NCBI RefSeq assembly: GCF_004959765.1
Contig: NZ_SJZD01000008.1
Coordinates: 1 to 64,000 of the forward strand
Direction of reading: 5' to 3'
DNA from: Flavobacterium sp. H122
GTDB lineage: Bacteria; Bacteroidota; Bacteroidia; Flavobacteriales; Flavobacteriaceae
Length of the DNA: 64,000 nt
Shown here: positions 26,556 through 33,049 of the stretch, piece after piece
How positions within the stretch are numbered: position 1 is the first letter of the stretch
Layout of the letters: each line of letters opens with the position of its first letter
Made by a program: the position numbers and the translations under genes
The notes under the pieces: model-generated
Told to the model about the DNA's origin: nothing
What the model saw: only the letters and a program-made list of their open reading frames with translations
The model's database searches: none

Positions 26556-28019
26556 ATGAGCGTCGTAGCAAGACAAAGCATAAAATACAGTATCGTAGGA
26601 TACTTCAGTACGTTGGTAGGAATTGTATCAACTGTTTTTTTGTATCCGTATGATTTGGATTTTGCCGGTAAGCTGCAATTCGTTTTTCAAACTGCAATGC
26701 TTATTTTACCCGTAGTGGCTTTAGGAATTATGCATGCCAATGTGCGGTTTTTCCCAAAAATGTCAGTCGATAACCAGCAACAGCAATTATACAAATTTTC
26801 CATCGTTTTTATCATTGCTAATTTTTTTATCGGAGTAGGTTTGTTGCTTTTGGCGGTACTGGTTTTTCCGTCGATAAAAAAAATGGACTTCTGGGAGTAT
26901 AGTCAGTATATTTTGCCTTTGGCTTTGTTGTTGGCGTTAATCCAATTGAGTTCCAAATACATTTCCATAAAAAAACGCATCGTCGTGCCAAATATTTTTG
27001 AGAATGTATTTCCGAAAATAGGGATGATTGCTGCCTTTATTCTTTTTGTTTTTTATCATTCTTCCGAAGAAAACTCCATCGCATTGTACATCGGATTTTT
27101 TGTTTTGGCTTTTTTTGGAATTATGCTGTACCTCCATCGATTGGAAAAAGTATCCAAAAAAATCAATTTTTCATTCTTAAAAAAAGAAGGTTTCGGACGT
27201 GAACTGATGGTGTATTCCTTGTATACTTTTTTAGGCAGTATGGGTTCGGTAATAGCTTTGAATATTGATGCAACGATGATAGGTGAATTGTTAACTTTTT
27301 CCGAAGTTGCTATTTACAATACGTCTTTGAATTTAGTCCGAATGATTACCGTACCGGCTTTAGGTGTTTATACCATTTCAGCGCCCATAATTGCAGCTTA
27401 TATCGCTGAGAATAACATGATGGACTTAAAAGCACTGCATCATAAAACCTCATTATATTTATTCATAATAGGGGTAGTTTTATTCGGATTGGTAGCGGTT
27501 GGTATCGAAGATTTGTTTGGATTAATGAAAAACGGAGATAAATTGCTAAAAGGGCTTCCAGTAATGTATATCATGGGCTTTGCCTTGCTGTTTGATTTGG
27601 CTACCGGATTTAACGGGTATATTATTTCAAACTCTAAATATTATAAATTCAATAATACCACTACTGTTGCACTGGCATTGCTGACCATTTCGACCAACTT
27701 GATTTTTCTGTTTTGGTTTAAAATGGGGATTATAGGGGTTTCCATTGCTACCGCAACGTCACTTACAACATACAACCTGATTAAAATTTATTTTAATTAT
27801 AAGAAATTTGGTGTACATCCTTTCAGTTGGAAGTTTTTGCATGTGATACTAGTGTTGCTGGTAGTTTTGCTTGTGGGGTATTCTCTACCGGATACCCAAT
27901 ATAAATTCGTCAATTTATGTTACAAACCACTCGTGGCATTTGTGATTTTTGGGTTGGCCAACCACATTTTTAAAATTATTCCCATTAAAGAAATTCTACC
28001 AAAATCATTGATGAAATAA
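26556..28019 (+). CDS. Polysaccharide flippase (Wzx/MATE-like)
   Basis: A 487-residue integral membrane protein with 12-14 hydrophobic helices, beginning SIKYSIVGYFSTLVGIVSTV. This is the usual opening of polysaccharide biosynthesis exporters of the MVF superfamily. The mid-protein GSVIALNIDATMIGELLTFSEVAIYNT is characteristic of Wzx-type flippases (D-x-x-M/I-x-x-x-L). It should move lipid-linked oligosaccharide across the inner membrane for the neighbouring glycosyltransferases. It ends 2 bases from the convergent GNAT gene. Confidence 0.87.
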   Translation: MSVVARQSIKYSIVGYFSTLVGIVSTVFLYPYDLDFAGKLQFVFQTAMLILPVVALGIMHANVRFFPKMSVDNQQQQLYKFSIVFIIANFFIGVGLLLLAVLVFPSIKKMDFWEYSQYILPLALLLALIQLSSKYISIKKRIVVPNIFENVFPKIGMIAAFILFVFYHSSEENSIALYIGFFVLAFFGIMLYLHRLEKVSKKINFSFLKKEGFGRELMVYSLYTFLGSMGSVIALNIDATMIGELLTFSEVAIYNTSLNLVRMITVPALGVYTISAPIIAAYIAENNMMDLKALHHKTSLYLFIIGVVLFGLVAVGIEDLFGLMKNGDKLLKGLPVMYIMGFALLFDLATGFNGYIISNSKYYKFNNTTTVALALLTISTNLIFLFWFKMGIIGVSIATATSLTTYNLIKIYFNYKKFGVHPFSWKFLHVILVLLVVLLVGYSLPDTQYKFVNLCYKPLVAFVIFGLANHIFKIIPIKEILPKSLMK

Positions 28020-28021
28020 TT

Positions 28022-28303
28022 TTAATATAAAACATCTCTGATTTCAGCCACTTTGTTAAAAACCGATTTCGCAAACGGGCATAAAGGCATAATTTTCAAA
28101 TTGTTTTCACGGGCAAATTCAACTGCTTTCATGACCAATTGTTTGCCTACGCTTTTTCCTGCAAAGTCCGGATTTACTTCGGTGTGGTCAATTATGAATT
28201 TATTTTCTCCCGCCCAGCTGTACGTCATTAATCCAGCTTCGATGCTGTTTTCAACAGCTTTGAATGCTCCTTTTTTATTGTTGTTTTCCTGAATGATTTC
28301 CAT
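28022..28303 (-). CDS. YjdJ-like small GNAT acetyltransferase
   Basis: A 93-residue minimal GNAT protein of the YjdJ/GTL3B type. The acetyl-CoA binding segment is VNPDFAGKSVGKQLV, followed by PLCPFAKSVF (in YjdJ a CPF-type motif). It is the last gene of a tight minus-strand group: OsmC ends 2 bases away, and a YjdI-like ferredoxin gene is further upstream. In E. coli yjdI and yjdJ are neighbours, which supports this assignment. The substrate is unknown. Confidence 0.82.
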   Translation of the reverse strand: MEIIQENNNKKGAFKAVENSIEAGLMTYSWAGENKFIIDHTEVNPDFAGKSVGKQLVMKAVEFARENNLKIMPLCPFAKSVFNKVAEIRDVLY

Positions 28304-28305
28304 AG

Positions 28306-28695
28306 TTATAATGATGTTGTAATTTGAATAGGGTTCGTTAAAATTTTATGCACCGGACAGGCATTGGCAATAGCCAGTAAACGCTGTTTTTGTTCTTCGG
28401 TGAGATTTCCGTTAAACGAAATTTTTCGGTCCATGCGGGTAATATTGTTTTCTTTATCTCTTTCCAGAATGACTTCAACAGTTGTTTCTTTGACGCCCCA
28501 ATCTTTTCTGTTCAAATACATTTTCAATGTCGCACAAGTACAAGAAGCTAGAGAAGAAGCCAATAATTCATAGGGGTTGAAACCTTTATCCTGGCCACCG
28601 TTATCTACAGGTTCATCACTTATTATACTGTTAGTTTTCGAAAATATGTCGGTTAGAAAATCGGTTTCACTTATAACGGCTTTTACTTTAATCAT
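28306..28695 (-). CDS. OsmC-family peroxide/thiol protein
   Basis: A 129-residue OsmC/Ohr fold protein. The two redox-type cysteines are in ASSLASCTCATLKMYL and ANACPVHKIL. Family members reduce organic hydroperoxides or handle other oxidised small molecules. There is a second Cys two residues after the first in CTC, seen in many OsmC-like (YhfA-type) proteins. It overlaps the YjdI-like gene by 8 bases and is spaced 2 bases from the GNAT gene, so all three are one transcription unit. Confidence 0.87.
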   Translation of the reverse strand: MIKVKAVISETDFLTDIFSKTNSIISDEPVDNGGQDKGFNPYELLASSLASCTCATLKMYLNRKDWGVKETTVEVILERDKENNITRMDRKISFNGNLTEEQKQRLLAIANACPVHKILTNPIQITTSL

Positions 28696-28909
28696 CGTTG
28701 TTGTTGTATTTGAAAGATAATGCGCCTGACGGACAATTGTGAATTTGAGCTATAAGTTCTTCAGTAGTTGCATTCTCAGGAGTAATCCATGGTTTTTCCT
28801 TAGGTTTATAAACATTAGGAAGACTTCTTGCACAAATTCCGGAATGAATACATAATTTAGGTTTCCAGATAATGGTAATTTCGCCGTTTGAATATTCTTT
28901 TGATTCCAT
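28688..28909 (-). CDS. YjdI-like iron-sulfur protein (Fer4_19)
   Basis: A 73-residue protein with the Fer4_19 pattern: Cys20 in PKLCIHSGIC, Cys26, and Cys59 in HNCPSGALSF, three cysteines in all. This matches E. coli YjdI. The mono-cluster electron carrier role is inferred from the family. It overlaps OsmC by 8 bases and lies 11 bases after the FMN reductase gene. Confidence 0.82.
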   Translation of the reverse strand: MESKEYSNGEITIIWKPKLCIHSGICARSLPNVYKPKEKPWITPENATTEELIAQIHNCPSGALSFKYNNNDD

Positions 28910-28920
28910 GACAGTTATGT

Positions 28921-29460
28921 TTAATAGTTGATTGTTCTTTTTATCTTTTGAATTTTTTCTTCCAATTCGTTTTTCTTTTCTTCCAAAGTGATTCCTTTTT
29001 CTGCCGAAAAATTATCATTAAAACTTGGAAGTGAAAACGTTTCAAGAACAGTAGCCCCACTATAGGGAAATCTGTTTTTTGCAATTTCCAAAACATTCAT
29101 TCCGCCTCTTGCCCCTGGTGAGGTAGCCGTTAAAAACATGTTTTTTTCACCAAAGGGCTTCCGGTTTGGAATTCTCGAAACCCAATCAAAAATGTTTTTA
29201 AAAGCTGTCGAATAGGCTCCGTTATGTTCGGCTAATGATACCAAGAGCAAATCGGCCGAATCAATTTTTTCTGTAAAAGCAAACGCAAGCTGCGGTATTC
29301 CGTCATTTTTCTCGCGATCGCTTTTATAAATAGGCATTTCGTAATCGTTTAAATCCAGTATTTCAATGGTTGCTTCTGAAAAATAAGTACTTATATAAGT
29401 GATTAATTTTTTATTAATTGAGACGGAAGAATTACTTCCCGCAAAAGCTAAAATTTTCAT
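28921..29460 (-). CDS. NADPH-dependent FMN reductase-like flavoprotein
   Basis: A 179-residue flavodoxin-like protein. It opens with the phosphate loop ILAFAGSNSSVSINKKL, followed by EHNGAYSTAFKNIFDWVSR, typical of the NADPH-dependent FMN reductase (azoreductase/ChrR) family. It could reduce quinones, flavins or a ferredoxin such as the adjacent YjdI-like protein. It sits 11 bases upstream of that gene and 35 bases after pirin. Confidence 0.86.
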   Translation of the reverse strand: MKILAFAGSNSSVSINKKLITYISTYFSEATIEILDLNDYEMPIYKSDREKNDGIPQLAFAFTEKIDSADLLLVSLAEHNGAYSTAFKNIFDWVSRIPNRKPFGEKNMFLTATSPGARGGMNVLEIAKNRFPYSGATVLETFSLPSFNDNFSAEKGITLEEKKNELEEKIQKIKRTINY

Positions 29461-29495
29461 GTTATCTAGTTGGCTAGTTTATTATAAATTTAGTG

Positions 29496-30368
29496 TTAAT
29501 CTTCCAGATAACCGAATTTCCCTTGGTTAAAATCGTTGAACGCTTCCAGTAATTCGGCTTTTGTATTCATTACAAAAGGACCATGAGCGGCTATAGGTTC
29601 GTTGATAGGTTCGGCACTTAAGACTAAAACTACAGCATCTTCGGAAGCTTCAACAGTAAAATCTTCACCATCATTTGCCATAAGCACAAAATGGTCAGTT
29701 GGTACTTTAGTTTTTTCATTCACAAATAGGCTTCCTTCAATGACTAACAATGAGGTATTGTAATTTGACGGAAATGAAAAATCAACTTTAGCTCCTTTTT
29801 TCAATTTTGTATTTAACAGATTAATAGGGGTAAAGGTGCTTGCTTTACCCTGTACGTTACTGTAGTTACCTGCAATCACTTCAACCTCACCTTGTCCGTT
29901 GTCTAAATAAAAACGGTTGATTTCTTCATTTTTAATTGACTGGTATTTGGGTTCGCTCATTTTGCTTTTTGCAGGAAGATTTACCCACAATTGTACCATT
30001 TGAAAGTCACCGCCTTGTTTGCTGAAACTTTCTTCGTGATATTCTTTGTGTAACACACCGCTGGCGGCCGTCATCCATTGTACGTCTCCTTCGCCTATTA
30101 CACCACCACCGCCACTACTGTCATGATGTGCCACTCGGCCTTTATAGGCAATGGTTACGGTTTCAAAACCGCGGTGCGGATGCACACCCACACCTCTGGG
30201 AGCTTCGCTGGGTGAAAAATAATATTTGGAATTGTAGTCCATCATAATAATGGGATCCATGCGCTGCATGCTGAAGTTTGTGGGGATAAAATTGTGTACT
30301 CTGAATCCGTCCCCTACGAAGTGTGTACCACTGTTGCTGACTACCGCTTCTATATTTTTTGTTGCCAT
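29496..30368 (-). CDS. Pirin family protein
   Basis: A 290-residue bicupin. The iron-binding residues of pirins are visible: His63 and His65 in GVHPHRGFET, His107 and Glu109 in SGVLHKEYHEE. The C-terminal cupin ends with PINEPIAAHGPFVMNT. Pirins act as quercetin-2,3-dioxygenases or redox-sensing regulators; the substrate here is unknown. It is the first gene of the minus-strand redox operon that runs through the FMN reductase, YjdI-like, OsmC and GNAT genes. Confidence 0.88.
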   Translation of the reverse strand: MATKNIEAVVSNSGTHFVGDGFRVHNFIPTNFSMQRMDPIIMMDYNSKYYFSPSEAPRGVGVHPHRGFETVTIAYKGRVAHHDSSGGGGVIGEGDVQWMTAASGVLHKEYHEESFSKQGGDFQMVQLWVNLPAKSKMSEPKYQSIKNEEINRFYLDNGQGEVEVIAGNYSNVQGKASTFTPINLLNTKLKKGAKVDFSFPSNYNTSLLVIEGSLFVNEKTKVPTDHFVLMANDGEDFTVEASEDAVVLVLSAEPINEPIAAHGPFVMNTKAELLEAFNDFNQGKFGYLED

Positions 30369-30756
30369 AATTCTTGTTTTTAATTTGTACTGTAAAATTA
30401 CTCGATCAAAAACAGACTAGAATTAATCTAGGTTAAGAAATGCGGAGTAAGATGCAAAGTTTTAGTTTTTTTGAAATAAAGCTCTTATTATGAGTGTTTT
30501 ATTTTTTTGTTTTTCGTATCTTTATACTGCCTGAATGATTGATGGCTTGGCTTTCTGATTATTTTGGTCTTTAAAGAGCGTACAATTTATTTCGTATGCT
30601 CTTTTTGGTTTTTATATAGGTCGTGTTAACGATTTTTAGAGAAGGTTGGTATATTCTGAAAAACAATAGTTGTATTTGACATATGTTATTGATAAGAGAC
30701 TTTTAATGATGTTCTTTAAAAATACTAATCTTTATATGAACTTCATCACTCTTGGT

Positions 30757-30851
30757 AATCGGTGAACCCTTTCAGCAGCCAGAGACTCTGAAAGTGGTTA
30801 AAAAAGAAGAGGTTCACCACTTAAAGGAGTTCTCAACCGATTTCGGGGTTG
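30757..30851. other. Foldback segment, possible structured RNA
   Basis: GGTGAACC (30761-30768) pairs with GGTTCACC (30811-30818). Nested inside, CTTTCAG (30769-30775) pairs with CTGAAAG (30788-30794). An overlapping alternative is AATCGGT (30757-30763) with ACCGATT (30836-30842), and a small hairpin CAACC/GGTTG lies at 30834-30851. The exclusive pairings suggest RNA or DNA structure. No family recognised. Confidence 0.35.
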
Positions 30852-30898
30852 GGGAGGGGTAACACAACAAAAAACCAAAAGCTAACGTTTTTGAGGTT

Positions 30899-31165
30899 TC
30901 AATGACACCACAGCAAAACTACAAGGTTGCTTTCTTCTGCGTTACCGAAGTTTTTGTTTATTTTTTTATTATTCGCTTCTTCGTACAGAGCCATCAGAAA
31001 CGCCGCAAAAACCTTTTGCTTATTAGCTTTTATTTTCTTCAAGTTTCGCTTCAGTTTCTTTTTTTTTTTAATTGGTGTCTGGCAAACAGCACTTCAATGA
31101 TTGTGACCGATTCCTTGTACAGAGTTTTCTTATCAACATTTACATACTTTTGCTTATATATAGTG
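30899..31165 (-). pseudogene. Decayed coding frame of unknown family
   Basis: On the minus strand an open frame without a clear start reads YKESVTIIEVLFARHQLKKK and runs into an A11 tract (plus-strand T11 at 31059-31069). One base off that frame it continues ETEAKLEENK to a stop. A third frame continues KVFAAFLMALYEEANN and ends NLVVLLWCH before a TGA at 30899-30901. Residue use is coding-like (charged helices) across the joins, so this looks like one gene broken by two frameshifts. I do not recognise the product. Confidence 0.35.
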
Positions 31166-31294
31166 TGCCCGCATAATTAGACAAGGTGGCTAGTTTGTAC
31201 ATGGATAATTGTGTTTTGGTTATTCAAGTATTTCAGTCGCTTCTTCCTGAGTGAGTCTATTTGTGTTCCAATAGTCATTTTTTAAAATACTGCT

Positions 31295-31408
31295 TGTTGC
31301 AAAATTTTAATGTTGACGCATTTTGCAACAACTTTGTTGCAATTTTTTATAAACTTTTTTTTGCAACAGTTCTGTTGCAATTTAAAATTCGAAAATAATT
31401 TTGCAACA
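31295..31408. repeat. Symmetric array of TTGCAACA/TGTTGCAA half-sites
   Basis: Six 8-bp half-sites in strict alternation: TGTTGCAA 31295-31302, TTGCAACA 31323-31330, TGTTGCAA 31335-31342, TTGCAACA 31361-31368, TGTTGCAA 31373-31380, TTGCAACA 31401-31408. Gaps are 20, 4, 18, 4 and 20 bases, so the whole array is mirror-symmetric about 31351.5. The two inner dyads are perfect. The spacers are AT-rich. It may be a regulator or recombinase binding array, or tandem hairpins. Confidence 0.7.
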
Positions 31409-31470
31409 AAGCTAAAAAGAATACTTTTTGATATGTAATTATCACTATAGTAATAAGTAGTAGTAAACTT

Positions 31471-31505
31471 TATACCTGTCAGGTTTATAAAACCTGACAG
31501 GTATA
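31471..31505. terminator. Perfect 16-bp palindrome with CCTGACAGG core
   Basis: TATACCTGTCAGGTTT (31471-31486) and its exact complement (31490-31505) are separated by ATA, with an A-rich tail on the plus side. It lies 20 bases from the 3' end of the minus-strand membrane protein gene and can act as its terminator. The CCTGTCAGG core recurs at 50881-50904 and, imperfectly, at 62257-62289. Confidence 0.65.
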
Positions 31506-31524
31506 AAAAGGCAATGGATACAAA

Positions 31525-32400
31525 TTAGTTAGACTTATTTTCTAAATATTTTTTTATCATGTAGTGCGTAATAGGTTTCAACGTTTTGTTGGTAACAGGG
31601 TGATAGCCTGGCGTATTAAACAGTTCGATACTGCCGTTTTCATTTTTGCAATACCACAGTATGGCTTTACCGTTTTTAAAATAAGTAGTACTATCTGTAG
31701 GAATTATTTTTTTGATTTTGAGTAGACTCTCATCGTAGGGGATTTTAGTTTCAAAATTTGCAATTCCTTTTATTTCAGTTGTACAATCAACTTCTACATA
31801 GTGATTATTTTGCCATTCCAGGCACTCTTTGTGCGAAGTTAGTAGATTGTAAGTGAGTAAGGATATAAATGCACAAAAAAGAAGTAAAGCAATTATAGCT
31901 TTCTTATTACTTAGGGTAAATTTTGTTCCAGCATTTTGTGGTAGAGAATTATTAGGGATAGAGGCTAAACTTAGTGGCGTGTTTACTTTTATAAGTTCCT
32001 TTTCTGAGGGACTATGTAATGTCATTGACTCCTGTCCTGTATATTCTTTACTACATTGATTGTTTACTTCAAGGAACTTACCTAATGGTCTTGGTTCAAA
32101 ATTGACCAACAAGGCCATCATGTCTAAAATATCATGACTTGGCGATTGTGTTTTTCCACTAAAAAAATTCCCTATGGGTTTGAATTTATCAACGTCAAAT
32201 CCCTCCTTATTATAGAATAAAGAGATAATCTCCTGATCTTTTTTTGAAGTGTTTTCCTTTTTTAGAATGTCACATAAATTTTTAAGTGATGCGGGTGATG
32301 GTTTAGCAAGATAACCTGAATATTTTTTTGTTTTTTCTTCTTCATACTTTGCTTTTATTCCTTCTATATAATCTTTAAAAGTAATTTTTGGCATAGGCAT
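31525..32400 (-). CDS. Single-pass membrane protein of unknown function
   Basis: A 291-residue protein from ATG 32400 (an ATG at 32394 is also possible); a longer frame to 32478 has no good start. Residues 1-110 are charged and helical (MPMPKITFKDYIEGIKAKY), then a low-complexity linker, one transmembrane helix (IIALLLFCAFISLLTYNLL, near 175-195) and a C-terminal domain of about 90 residues containing Cys and Trp (ECLEWQNNHYVEVDC). I do not recognise it. It is divergent from a small lipoprotein/histidine kinase/response regulator set and may belong to that signalling unit. Confidence 0.6.
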   Translation of the reverse strand: MPMPKITFKDYIEGIKAKYEEEKTKKYSGYLAKPSPASLKNLCDILKKENTSKKDQEIISLFYNKEGFDVDKFKPIGNFFSGKTQSPSHDILDMMALLVNFEPRPLGKFLEVNNQCSKEYTGQESMTLHSPSEKELIKVNTPLSLASIPNNSLPQNAGTKFTLSNKKAIIALLLFCAFISLLTYNLLTSHKECLEWQNNHYVEVDCTTEIKGIANFETKIPYDESLLKIKKIIPTDSTTYFKNGKAILWYCKNENGSIELFNTPGYHPVTNKTLKPITHYMIKKYLENKSN

Positions 32401-32734
32401 TTTTTGGAATTTAAAGGAACATTCAGAATTCGTCGGAATAACCGGAATTACATTGTAAAACCTCAGTGAAATCAACAAATCTTTGCTCCAGAATTAGTTC
32501 TTGTTCTTTTCGCGATAGGAACAAATGTACAAAACTAGTTTAACAGCAAAGTACGGTTTTCCACATTGGTATTTTATAAGGGAAGTATAAATAACCCTTT
32601 GTGTGAAAACCTACTTTTTCTTCCCAACAAAAAATAACAGAGTACTCTAAAAAACAATTTTTAGGGATGGTTTAAAAGAGCTGAAAGTGATTTTCGGACG
32701 GCCAGACCTATGTAATTTTTTAATCGGAAAAAAA

Positions 32735-32977
32735 ATGAAAAATTTTATATATGTTGCTGTTTTTACAGCTTTAGGTTTTAATGTGGTATCATGTGATGCC
32801 GACAGTGTTGATACTCTTGCTGATGAATCTGAAAAAAAGAAGATTAAGTATGAGGTGCCTGGTTTAATCCTTAGAGAGACAGATACAATTTCAGGCACTG
32901 ATTCGCTTACAACAAATCTGGTTGAGGAACCAGGTCCTGGCGATGATGTTGTGCCTATTAAACCTCCAAAGCCTTAA
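32735..32977 (+). CDS. Small lipoprotein upstream of the TPR histidine kinase
   Basis: An 80-residue protein from ATG 32735, with an in-frame upstream extension that looks non-coding. The signal peptide ends in a lipobox at about Cys20 (NVVSCDADS). The mature part is short, acidic and proline-rich (VEEPGPGDDVVPIKPPKP) and looks disordered. It is followed 52 bases later by a histidine kinase gene, with a hairpin across that gene's start codon. The role is unknown. An exported peptide sensed by or controlling the kinase is a possibility only. Confidence 0.55.
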   Translation: MKNFIYVAVFTALGFNVVSCDADSVDTLADESEKKKIKYEVPGLILRETDTISGTDSLTTNLVEEPGPGDDVVPIKPPKP

Positions 32978-33013
32978 TTAATTTTGTGTGTTTTAAATAA
33001 GAATTAGTACATT

Positions 33014-33049
33014 CGGGGAAAGAATCATTATGAATCGTTCCCCGTTTTT
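33014..33049 (+). promoter_or_regulatory. Hairpin with T-tail enclosing the histidine kinase start codon
   Basis: CGGGGAA (33014-33020) pairs with TTCCCCG (33038-33044), followed by TTTTT. The ATG at 33030 lies in the 17-base loop, and the purine-rich stretch before it is in the stem. It can act as a terminator of the small lipoprotein transcript, or hide the kinase start, or both. Confidence 0.55.

Larger units (their letters stand above)
30369..31524. other. Gene-poor stretch with decayed frame, foldbacks and repeat array
   Basis: The only stretch over 1 kb without an intact gene. It contains a foldback segment (30757-30851), a decayed minus-strand reading frame (about 30899-31165), an array of TTGCAACA half-sites (31295-31408) and a perfect 16-bp palindrome hairpin (31471-31505). 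The plus-strand open frame at 30902-31180 is very rich in Phe/Tyr/Val and looks like the shadow of the decayed minus frame. The whole stretch looks like a relic of a mobile or variable locus. Confidence 0.6.

Noticed and set aside
30902..31180. A 92-residue Phe/Val/Tyr-rich open frame on the plus strand
   Set aside because: The composition is that of the complement of a Lys/Glu-rich gene, and it coincides with the decayed minus-strand frames.
31295..31408. Possible CRISPR array from repeated TTGCAACA units
   Set aside because: Repeats are only 8 bases, alternate in orientation, and the spacers are 4, 18 or 20 bases. No cas genes are nearby.
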